In this document: positions 6,475-12,311 of the stretch, one piece after another
How positions within the stretch are numbered: the first letter of the stretch is position 1
Layout of the letters: the number at the start of each line of letters is the position of its first letter
Program-made: the position numbers and the translations under genes
From: Pirellulales bacterium
Lineage (GTDB): Bacteria; Planctomycetota; Planctomycetia; Pirellulales; Thermoguttaceae
Direction of reading: 5' to 3'
DNA length: 12,554 nt
Assembly: GCA_030607895.1 (NCBI GenBank)
Contig: JAUWJC010000062.1
Location: 1 to 12,554, forward strand
The notes under the pieces: model-generated
The model's input: the letters and a program-made list of their open reading frames with translations, nothing else
Told to the model about the DNA's origin: nothing
The model's database searches: none

Positions 6475-7431
6475 TCAAAACTCTGGCCATCCTTGCGAAC
6501 CATCGGCCTCATCGTCGGCCGGGTCGGTGCGGTCCCACAGCGACCGCAAGGCCGATTGCAGCTTGCCGGATGCCGGGCGGTCCTGGTCGGCATCCCCAAG
6601 TGGCTCGAAGCGCTGCAGCGTTCGCTCGAAACGCAAGCGAACGTCTTTCGGTTCGGTGTGCCGCGCTTTCAGGTGCCGAAGCACTACCACGTCATGGGCC
6701 TTCAGGTGGGGCGCAAGGATGAAGGCGTCATCGGCCCCAAACTCCAGTTCCGACGATTCCCGAAAACTCGCCAGGTTCAGCCCGTCGCCCGAGTAGGACG
6801 AACGGCCCCTTTTGTCTTTCGTCCGTGCCACGGCGGCGACTACCACCACGGCAACGCCCTCATCGGCGAATTGTCGAAGGTAGTTCATCGTCGCATCGAC
6901 CGATCCCCGGCGGTCGCCGTGTTCGCCCGGTGGTGGAATACGCTGGATGTAATCCAACAGCAGCATGTTGGCCTGGAAGGCATCGGCGGCGGCGGCGACG
7001 TTTGCCAGGTTGAACGGCGGCCGGACGAAGGCAAGCCGTTCGGCGAGCGGTTCCCGGGTGTTTAGGGCCTGGTCCAACCGGTCGGCGTGGTCGGCGGCAA
7101 AGCGACGGTAGCGGATCGTCGTCACGTCCACGCCCGAAAGCCGCGATAGTTGCCGATCCAAGAGAACGGCCGGCGGCATTTCGATATTACACACCAGAAC
7201 GCGAAGCGAAGGGGTGAGCCGCAAGGCATCGACCGCGGCTTGCATCGTGAAGGCCGTCTTGCCGGCCCCCGGCGCCCCGCCGATGAGCGTTACCAGCCCC
7301 GGGCCGATTTCGATTCGGGCCAGTTCGCCCTCGCCAATCGGGTAGAGCACGGGCGGCGAGCCGGTCAGCACGTCTTCCCGCCAAGTGTCGAAAACGTCGG
7401 CGGCGGTCTGGAAGTTTGCTTTCGGTTTCAC
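6475..7431 (-). CDS. DnaB/RepA-type helicase (RecA-fold ATPase)
   Basis: 318-aa P-loop ATPase of the DnaB C-terminal/RepA class, expected to form a hexamer that unwinds DNA at the island's fork. Walker A is GGAPGAGKTA (51-60, K58-T59) and Walker B is LLLD (157-160) followed by YIQRI. RESSELEFGADDAFIL (224-239) matches the DnaB motif near the sensor, and LKARHTEPKDVRLRFE resembles the 'K-x-R-x-G' arginine-finger segment of DnaB. It lacks the DnaB N-terminal primase-binding domain and is close to the size of plasmid RepA helicases. The start is GTG 7431, overlapping the primase stop as GTGA (7428-7431), which implies translational coupling. Circadian or RadA-like ATPases are less likely because of the DnaB-type motifs. 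Confidence 0.87.
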   Translation of the reverse strand: MKPKANFQTAADVFDTWREDVLTGSPPVLYPIGEGELARIEIGPGLVTLIGGAPGAGKTAFTMQAAVDALRLTPSLRVLVCNIEMPPAVLLDRQLSRLSGVDVTTIRYRRFAADHADRLDQALNTREPLAERLAFVRPPFNLANVAAAADAFQANMLLLDYIQRIPPPGEHGDRRGSVDATMNYLRQFADEGVAVVVVAAVARTKDKRGRSSYSGDGLNLASFRESSELEFGADDAFILAPHLKAHDVVVLRHLKARHTEPKDVRLRFERTLQRFEPLGDADQDRPASGKLQSALRSLWDRTDPADDEADGSQGWPEF

Positions 7432-8894
7432 TGGGCGGCGTCCCCTTCCTCATACCACTTACCCCAGCCAAGAAACTTCCCACATTCTCGACAGTCGCGG
7501 CGTGTTCGCCTGCCGGAAATAGCCACGTCCACATACTCCGTCGAACCGCAGCGGCAAGACTTGTCGAGGTCCCCGGTCCCAACATCCCCGGGCGGCAAAG
7601 GCCGAAGCGACGGCTGCGGGGGTAGCAGCACGACCCGGCCGGCGTCGAGCGTCGGTGCTTGCGGTGTGGCTTCGGCCTGGCCGACGGTCGGTGCCGGCGT
7701 CGCTCCCCAGAGTCGTGCCAAAGCGGCTTGCAAATCGACGGCGGGCGTCGAATCGGTCGCCCCTGTCACTTGCTGGCAAGTTTGCCTCTGAGAGTCCCCA
7801 GAATCGCTTGTGGTGCATTTCGGCGGTTCTTGGATTGCCGAGCCGTCCGAGCCGTCTTGGGGCGCTTCTGGCGCGTCCTGGTGCGTAAGTTGCTCTCCCT
7901 CGTCCTTTGGGAGAGAGTCAGGGTGAGGGACGGCCGCAAGCCCGCACTCGACTTGCCGGCGAACGTCTTTCGGTGGTAATCCCGAGTCGAGCCCTGATTC
8001 TTCCAACAGCGTATGGGCCAAAGCAGACGGACACCTAAACTCTGCAAGGTTCGCGGCAGCGGAAAAAAGCAGCCGATGCCGGTCGCCCTGGTCTGCCCCG
8101 TGCCGAATGAAGTCGAGCGTCGAACGGTTCAGCGTCGGCGCGCCGCCCGTGGCAACACGTCGAGCCGCTTTCGCTTCGGCTTCGTCCGCCCCCCGCTCGA
8201 CAGCGGCTTGCCAGTCGGCGGCGGCCTGGTCACTGGTGCCCGTGGGCGTGGGCAAGTCGAACGGTGCCGGTTCGCGGGATAGCTCGACGATCTTGTCCAG
8301 GGAAAGCCCGGTCAGTTCGTCGAGCGTAAGACGCCGCTTGTGCAAGCCGCTCTTCGGGTGTCGGGAGTTCGGGGCACGGAAGGCGCGAACGCGATCATAC
8401 ACCCCGGCGTCAGTCGTCACGCTTGCCAGTTCGGCAACGGATTCCGCAAACCGCCGCGCCGTCTTGTGGTAGTCGGCCGACGGGTCCGGCGACCAGAGCA
8501 CCGTAGGTAAACCAACGTGAAAGCCCTTGCTGCCGGAGAAGAAACACAACAGGTCGGCCGGGTCGACGGAGTACCGCTCTACCAGGAACACGGCCAGTGC
8601 GGCGGCGTCCTTGTGGGCGTAGTGGAGTCCGGCGGCGTCAGGCGCATCCAGGTCGAACCACAACCAGGGTGACCAGCACGGCCCCATGTAGCCGGCGGTC
8701 GAGCCGGTTTCGCGCAACAGCCGGCGGAAGTCTTCACCAAACTGGAAGGCCGCCAGGTAGGCTTCCTTGTCCGGTTCGCAGCGCGGATCGAGGGCGGCAT
8801 AAGCCGAGAGCGCGGCGGCGGCATCGACCAACCGCCGCGTCTCGAAACACCCGCCGACGATCCGAAAACCAAAACGGCAATCAGGAGTCGTCAT
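7428..8894 (-). CDS. Archaeo-eukaryotic-type primase/polymerase with C-terminal zinc ribbon
   Basis: 488-aa primase of the AEP superfamily, making RNA or DNA primers for replication of the element. WFDLDAPD (79-86) carries the metal-binding D-x-D (D81, D83). FSGSKGFHVGLP (119-130) is the nucleotide-binding motif with H126. VYDRVRAFRAPNSRHPKSGL (166-183) matches the third AEP motif block. A helical PriCT-like domain follows (about 260-325, DRHRLLFSAAANLAEF). A long low-complexity linker then leads to a zinc ribbon, C-x-C and C-x2-C in CRCGSTEYV and CRECGKFLGW. ATG 8894 is favoured by AGGGGG 6-7 nt upstream; it overlaps the DUF669-like gene by 14 nt. Part of the linker is encoded by a palindromic repeat (7893-7930). 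Primase and helicase adjacency is typical of satellites, plasmids and phages. Confidence 0.88.
   Translation of the reverse strand: MTTPDCRFGFRIVGGCFETRRLVDAAAALSAYAALDPRCEPDKEAYLAAFQFGEDFRRLLRETGSTAGYMGPCWSPWLWFDLDAPDAAGLHYAHKDAAALAVFLVERYSVDPADLLCFFSGSKGFHVGLPTVLWSPDPSADYHKTARRFAESVAELASVTTDAGVYDRVRAFRAPNSRHPKSGLHKRRLTLDELTGLSLDKIVELSREPAPFDLPTPTGTSDQAAADWQAAVERGADEAEAKAARRVATGGAPTLNRSTLDFIRHGADQGDRHRLLFSAAANLAEFRCPSALAHTLLEESGLDSGLPPKDVRRQVECGLAAVPHPDSLPKDEGEQLTHQDAPEAPQDGSDGSAIQEPPKCTTSDSGDSQRQTCQQVTGATDSTPAVDLQAALARLWGATPAPTVGQAEATPQAPTLDAGRVVLLPPQPSLRPLPPGDVGTGDLDKSCRCGSTEYVDVAISGRRTRRDCRECGKFLGWGKWYEEGDAAQ
7893..7930. repeat. REP-like palindrome inside the primase linker
   Basis: CTCTCCC (7893-7899) pairs with GGGAGAG (7909-7915), followed by TCAGGGTGAGGG. 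This is the signature of a widely dispersed palindromic repeat usually found between genes (on one strand it reads SLTLTLSQR). Here it is in frame and encodes the peptide HPDSLPKDEGEQLT in the linker. Confidence 0.6.
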
Positions 8895-9441
8895 TGCTAC
8901 CCCCTGCCGATTCATCGGCGGCAAGAGGTTCCGGCGACTTGCTCCCCTCGCCCGCTTGCGGAAGATGGGCCGGGGGTGAGGGCGCGTCGGCCGGCGCGAA
9001 CGGGTCAGTTTCGGGTTCGTCGATCCCGACCACCTCGAAACGTTTCACCCGGTTGTGTTCGCTCTCGTCATCATCGCGTCGAAGGGCCAGCTTGACGCGG
9101 CAACGAATGCCAGGCGGCAGCGGTATTTCAAGTTGGTCGAGGGACGTAATGCCCAGCTTGCCCAGGTCCCGCTTGGCCATCGGCATCGCGGCCGGCGTCA
9201 ACCAAACATCGTGCCAGAACTGCCGGCCGGCGTGGTCGCCTTCAAGCACTCGAAAGCACAGCTTGTATCCCGGCGTGCCCTGCGTCTTCGCCGTGAACAA
9301 TTCGGCAGAGACAATCCGGGCGACGTACTCGCCAGCCGGCAACGGCGCGAAGTCTTCGGCCGCTTCGGTGTTTGACCACGCCCGGGATAGACTATCCCGG
9401 TCCCCGTCGTGTAGAATGTCAGTAAGTGATTTTCGAGTCAT
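8881..9441 (-). CDS. DUF669-like protein (putative single-stranded DNA-binding protein)
   Basis: 186-aa protein. Residues 33-142, with PLPAGEYVARIVSAELFTA, YKLCFRVLEGDHAGRQFWHDVW and LGITSLDQLEIPLPPGIRC, have the beta-rich pattern of phage and plasmid DUF669 proteins, which sit beside replication and recombination genes and are often thought to bind single-stranded DNA. The acidic, Pro/Ser-rich tail ending DDS fits this, since such tails recruit partners in SSB-like proteins. Two ATGs compete: GGAGG lies 10 nt before ATG 9441 but only 1 nt before ATG 9450, so 9441 is chosen. It overlaps the primase gene by 14 nt, suggesting joint expression. The family call rests on pattern memory; binding activity is inferred. 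Confidence 0.72.
   Translation of the reverse strand: MTRKSLTDILHDGDRDSLSRAWSNTEAAEDFAPLPAGEYVARIVSAELFTAKTQGTPGYKLCFRVLEGDHAGRQFWHDVWLTPAAMPMAKRDLGKLGITSLDQLEIPLPPGIRCRVKLALRRDDDESEHNRVKRFEVVGIDEPETDPFAPADAPSPPAHLPQAGEGSKSPEPLAADESAGGSNDDS
8941..8984. repeat. REP-like palindrome inside the DUF669-like gene
   Basis: GCTCCCCTCGCCCGCTTGCG followed by a degenerate GGAAGATGGGCC and GGGGGTGAGGG has the layout of the same class of dispersed palindrome as 7893-7930, with centre CCGC-TT-GCGG (8952-8961). It is in frame and encodes SPPAHLPQAGEGSK in the acidic C-terminal tail. Confidence 0.6.
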
Positions 9442-9463
9442 GGGGGTCATACCTCCATCCCGG

Positions 9464-9487
9464 CCCCGGCGGTTGCAGCCGTCGGGG
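9464..9487. repeat. Hairpin upstream of the DUF669-like gene
   Basis: CCCCGGCGG (9464-9472) pairs with CCGTCGGGG (9479-9487) around a 6-nt loop, with one G-T pair (an A-C mismatch on the minus-strand RNA). It lies between the alpA-like stop and the DUF669-like ribosome site, so it could attenuate or stabilise the mRNA. No T-run follows. Confidence 0.4.
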
Positions 9488-9559
9488 TCGGTTCGTTTAG
9501 GGTGCGAGTTGGTGAGAGAAAACCCTGCGGGCTGTCGGCACGTCTTGAGGCTTGCACAG

Positions 9560-9781
9560 TCATCGCCGAGACCCCCTTCTACAAGACGGACAGCCTTGGT
9601 CGAGCCATTCCTCGACGCGCTTGGAATTCCAGCGAACGAGCGAACCCAACTTTATGTGTGGAGGCATCTTGCCGGCATCGGAAAGACGGTAAACGTGGCG
9701 GGTCGAGCAGCCGAGAATTTCAGAGACGGCCTGAACATCAAGCAGCTTGGCGGACGGTTCCGCCGGTGTGAGAACACTCAT
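9560..9781 (-). CDS. AlpA/excisionase-type HTH protein
   Basis: 73-aa protein with a MerR-like HTH_17 domain: LLDVQAVSEILGCSTRHVYR (13-32), SDAGKMPPHIKLGSLVRW (34-51) and NSKRVEEWL (52-60). This is the classic 'helix-turn-helix plus wing' of AlpA and Xis proteins, which bend DNA at att sites for excision or switch on island genes. A good ribosome site (AAAGGA, 7 nt before ATG 9781) fixes the start. It lies far from int but heads the replication module, as in P4- and PICI-like elements where AlpA-type regulators control excision and replication. Repeated TTCCAGCGC motifs upstream (9844-9903) are candidate targets. The C-terminal tail is Cys/Arg-rich (CPSCRRGSRR). Confidence 0.85.
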   Translation of the reverse strand: MSVLTPAEPSAKLLDVQAVSEILGCSTRHVYRLSDAGKMPPHIKLGSLVRWNSKRVEEWLDQGCPSCRRGSRR

Positions 9782-9843
9782 GTTCGATCCTTTCGGAATC
9801 GAGTTCGCGCGGGCGAAGTGCCCACCGCATGAGCGTGATTCTC

Positions 9844-9957
9844 AGCGCTGGAATGGAAAAGTGGGCCGCGTATTTTTTCCAGCGCGCCCTTAATTCCAGC
9901 GCTTTGCAGGGAATAGCCCTAAATTGCCGAGAAGTGGCAACAGGTGTCAGGCTGGAA
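9844..9957. repeat. TTCCAGCGC motif cluster upstream of the alpA-like gene
   Basis: AGCGCTGGAAT (9844-9854) and ATTCCAGCGCT (9893-9903) form perfect 11-bp inverted arms 38 bp apart. A third copy TTCCAGCGC is at 9877-9885 and a shorter GCTGGAA at 9951-9957. The region 9782-9973 has no gene. The cluster may be an operator, an AlpA/Xis or integrase binding array, or part of a replication origin. Confidence 0.55.
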
Positions 9958-9973
9958 GGAATTAAGCAATCCG

Positions 9974-10771
9974 CTATTGACGCGGTTTCTTCCGGGCTTG
10001 CTCTTTCGCCGACTCCCGCTTGCGATGCCGGTCAATTGCCAGCTTGGCTTCTCTCTCGGTGATACCCTTCTCTTGCGCAAGTGCGGCTTGAGTCTTGTAG
10101 TACCCCGTTTTCCACGCACAGTAAAGCTGCTTGTCTGCCTTGAGGGCACTTCGCTTTTTTCGGGTCTTCCGCCTCTTGCTCTGAGGCTTCCCGCCATTCC
10201 CTTCGCCTGCCTTCGGCTCCCCAGCCGTTCGCGTTGTGGCATCGCCGGACCCTTCGCCCTGCCCCTGCCCGCCCGCCTGGTCGACAACTTGCGAAGCTGC
10301 TGTCACCGCTGCCGGCCCTTGCGTGCCCTCGGATTCGATCTCTTCAGCCCATTCACGCAAGGAATAGGCAAACAGCTTCGCGGTTACCAACATCGTGGCG
10401 TTCCGCTCAGCGCCCGCAGACCCCTCGCCCTTTGTCCGATGAATGGTCCCGCCGGCGTACTCAGAAATGTCAGCCCCCGCGCACGCAACGGCTTCATGCA
10501 GAACGTGCCGTAGGAGTCTTTTGACCAACTCGGCCGTTCCGGGGTGCCGACGCCGTTCCAGCCAGGTGATGACGGGAGTGATTTCAACGAGGATTCGGTT
10601 GGTAAACTCGCCCAGGCGGGATGCCCGGACTTTTGGCTCGGACGCCACAAAGGACGCAACGACCTCTTTGGGAAGCCGCTCAATGCGATCCGCCCCTCGC
10701 CGCGCCACGGCGGAAAGCTCATACCTCTCCTGCTTCGCGCTGCCGCCGGCAGGCTGTTTCGCTCTCCCCAT
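9974..10771 (-). CDS. Unknown protein with basic C-terminal region
   Basis: 265-aa protein I do not recognise. Residues about 15-150 look like a mostly helical folded domain with RIERLPKEVVASFVA, LGEFTNRILVEITPVITWLE and AELVKRLLRHVLHEAVACAG. Then comes a Gly/Gln/Glu-rich linker (about 160-200), a KRRKTRKKR basic patch, and a final helix-rich 60 residues with the pattern QAALAQEKGITEREAKLAIDRHRKR that could be a small HTH. The ending is very basic, suggesting nucleic-acid contact. ATG 10771 is chosen because GAGAGG lies 9 nt upstream; TTG 10777 is too close to it. It begins 39 nt after the broken small gene and sits between cargo and the alpA-replication block. Confidence 0.68.
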   Translation of the reverse strand: MGRAKQPAGGSAKQERYELSAVARRGADRIERLPKEVVASFVASEPKVRASRLGEFTNRILVEITPVITWLERRRHPGTAELVKRLLRHVLHEAVACAGADISEYAGGTIHRTKGEGSAGAERNATMLVTAKLFAYSLREWAEEIESEGTQGPAAVTAASQVVDQAGGQGQGEGSGDATTRTAGEPKAGEGNGGKPQSKRRKTRKKRSALKADKQLYCAWKTGYYKTQAALAQEKGITEREAKLAIDRHRKRESAKEQARKKPRQ

Positions 10772-10810
10772 ACGCAACTGCCTCTCTACTTCCGTCTTCT
10801 CGCCACGTTG

Positions 10811-11043
10811 TTACTCCTCCGCCGGGGCCAGGAAGTGGACTTTGACCAGGGGGAGGAGGGTCTTGCCGGGTTCGCTTATCTTCTCGTAGTGCTGCTGCCA
10901 GAGGCTGAATCGGTGAGCTTCAGTTTCCCACCCACCGCGGCCAAGACATCCTTCGGCCGGCCCCGGCCGCCCATCGCCTTGAGTTCCCGGAACACCACTC
11001 GGAACATCTCGTCAATCCGGTCCACGGAAATCTTGTCGGGCAT
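10811..11043 (-). pseudogene. Small frameshifted gene, Mrr-N-like winged-helix start
   Basis: From ATG 11043 (GGGAG 9 nt upstream) the frame reads PDKISVDRIDEMFRVVFREL and GRGRPKDVLAAV, then stops at 10876. This opening resembles the winged-helix segment at the N-terminus of Mrr-type or restriction-associated proteins; that is a tentative match by eye. In the neighbouring frame coding-like sequence continues, FSLWQQHYEKISEPGKTLL then VKVHFLAPAEE, and ends at TAA 10811, 39 nt before the next gene. A one-base deletion near 10903 (GATTCAGCC) would explain the switch, giving about 77 aa. It lies 43 nt downstream of the zinc-ribbon/HEPN gene, so it belonged to the same cargo operon. It could also be an intact 55-aa protein with an unrelated downstream frame. 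Confidence 0.5.
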
Positions 11044-11086
11044 TGGCGAATCTCCCACGTGCCAACCAGAAGTGCCTGTCTGTTGC

Positions 11087-12094
11087 TCACAGTCCCCTTA
11101 GCCCCGCGGCAAGCTTCTCTACGAGGTCGCCGAGCCGCAAGACCGCGGAATCCTTGATGATAAGTCGTTTACCAACGGAATATGCGTGGTCCCCCGATCG
11201 GTCGATGTATTGTTGATCGACAATGCCCTCCACGTGAGCCAAGAGGTGGCGTTGCTGAAAGAACTTCCGAAGGTCCGAAACCTCCGCCGCATCGAGTAAG
11301 TCCTCGTACCCCTTTCCAGTTGCTTCGCGCCATTTGTCGCTGGACTCTTGGAGGTTCTGAAAGAGATTCCTGCGAATGGGGAAGGAAGACGCGTTGGGCA
11401 GGGCCAGGAAGGTCGCTTCGGCGACTCGCTGAAAAGACGCTACAAGCTTCACCAGTCCGTTTTCCAGAATCTGCCGCTCAGCGTCGGCGGCCGCGTCAGC
11501 GTCGGCGGCCGCCTTGATAGCCCCCGTGATTGTGGGCAGGCTTCTGATAGCCGTCCGGACGGATTCAACGGCCTTTGCGAACGTGGTCAATGCGGAGTTG
11601 TGGCCACAAGCCGGACAGAAGAAGGCCGCACCGACGGAACTGTAGCGACACGCGCACGCCTCGCACACAAACTCCTGCCGCATTGCGTCCGCAACATCCG
11701 GAGGAACCAGAATGGGCTTTGGGCTCGGCTTGTAGGACATCGACATCCTGACTAACCCGCCCCGAGGCTGCTGCCGGTTGAAACGTTCCATGTCGCGGCG
11801 CAAACCATCATCGACGACACCCATTAGATGTGCCATCGCTGCCTTCTCCATGTATTCTGCTTGTGACGGCGTATTCCATTCCGTGGCTGGCGATTCATGG
11901 CGACAGATTGGGCAGTATGCAGCTTCTTCTCGAACCTTCACTTCCCAGTCCTCGAAGAGCACTTTGAACTCCACGCCACACTCGTCCCATGGGCACTTGC
12001 GGTCGAAACAGCCGTTTTCATCCAACGGTATTTGGATCGGAACCTTCACGCCCTGTTCCAGTTGGCGGAGTTTGCGTATTAACTCGTCAAACAT
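11087..12094 (-). CDS. Double zinc-ribbon protein with HEPN-like C-terminal domain
   Basis: 335-aa protein. The first zinc ribbon has C34-x4-C39 and C61-x2-C64; the second has C144-x2-C147 and C160-x2-C163. Between them, residues 75-120 are polar with an RFNRQQPRGG segment. The C-terminal half (about 205-335) is helical and contains R282-H-L-L-A-H287, which fits the R-x4-6-H motif of HEPN domains, with the polar residue right after Arg that catalytic HEPN RNases usually have. HEPN proteins are common as RNases in toxin-antitoxin, abortive infection and restriction loci. The gene overlaps the hsdS scar by 8 nt (ATGTTTGA) and has GGGGGAG 7 nt before ATG 12094. Ala-rich residues near 195-207 arise from an 18-bp duplication. 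RNase activity is inference; the motif could be structural. Confidence 0.72.
   Translation of the reverse strand: MFDELIRKLRQLEQGVKVPIQIPLDENGCFDRKCPWDECGVEFKVLFEDWEVKVREEAAYCPICRHESPATEWNTPSQAEYMEKAAMAHLMGVVDDGLRRDMERFNRQQPRGGLVRMSMSYKPSPKPILVPPDVADAMRQEFVCEACACRYSSVGAAFFCPACGHNSALTTFAKAVESVRTAIRSLPTITGAIKAAADADAAADAERQILENGLVKLVASFQRVAEATFLALPNASSFPIRRNLFQNLQESSDKWREATGKGYEDLLDAAEVSDLRKFFQQRHLLAHVEGIVDQQYIDRSGDHAYSVGKRLIIKDSAVLRLGDLVEKLAAGLRGL
11478..11513. repeat. 18-bp in-frame tandem duplication
   Basis: TCAGCGTCGGCGGCCGCG (11478-11495) is followed by the same unit with its last base changed (11496-11513). It adds six residues, giving DADAAADAE in the Ala-rich hinge of the zinc-ribbon/HEPN protein. 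Confidence 0.85.
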
Positions 12095-12182
12095 GGATCA
12101 ACTCCCCCTTGAACGCCTTGTCGAGTATCGAGGGCAGCAGGGCGTCGAGTTCGGCGGCAGAATTGGTCTGCAACGCTTTCAT
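12087..12182 (-). pseudogene. hsdS: hsdS remnant: C-terminal tail of a type I restriction specificity subunit
   Basis: A 31-codon frame, ATG 12182 to TGA 12087-12089, reads MKALQTNSAAELDALLPSIL then DKAFKGELIHV. ELDALLPSILDKAFKGEL is the hallmark C-terminus of HsdS, the DNA-recognition subunit of type I restriction enzymes, here starting almost at the ATG. Everything between the start codon and the last helix, that is both target-recognition domains, is missing. It begins 8 nt after the hsdM remnant stop and overlaps the next gene by 8 nt. It may persist only as a leader ORF that couples translation of the zinc-ribbon/HEPN gene. Confidence 0.78.
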
Positions 12183-12190
12183 TGAATCTC

Positions 12191-12286
12191 TCACTTCCCC
12201 AACTCCCCAGCAATCACCTGAAACTGTTCCAGTGCGGTTTGCAGGTCATCGGCGATCTCTTGGGTCAGTACGTCGGGTTCGGACGG
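12191..12286 (-). pseudogene. hsdM: hsdM remnant: C-terminal tail of a type I methyltransferase
   Basis: A 31-residue frame ending at TGA 12191-12193 reads SEPDVLTQEIADDLQTALEQ and FQVIAGELGK. This matches the usual last helix of HsdM N6-adenine methyltransferases ('I..DLqaALeqF..Ia.dL'). It is cut off upstream by an in-frame TAG (12287-12289), and the catalytic NPPY/F domain is absent. Its order and spacing to the hsdS remnant are those of an hsdM-hsdS operon. The call rests on a short stretch, but the matching hsdS tail beside it makes it much stronger. Confidence 0.65.
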
Positions 12287-12311
12287 CTACTTGGCTGGCA
12301 GTTCGACACAG

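Noticed and set aside
8597..9832. Long open frame on the + strand (about 411 codons)
   Set aside because: It lies opposite the well-supported primase, DUF669-like and alpA-like genes; its protein is Arg/Ser/Pro-rich with no motifs, as expected for an antisense shadow in GC-rich DNA.
9944..10524. + strand frames rich in Leu/Pro opposite the 265-aa protein
   Set aside because: No start signals; the minus-strand frame has a good ribosome site and sensible domain-linker composition. The Leu-rich look is the antisense of Lys/Glu/Gln codons, not real membrane segments.
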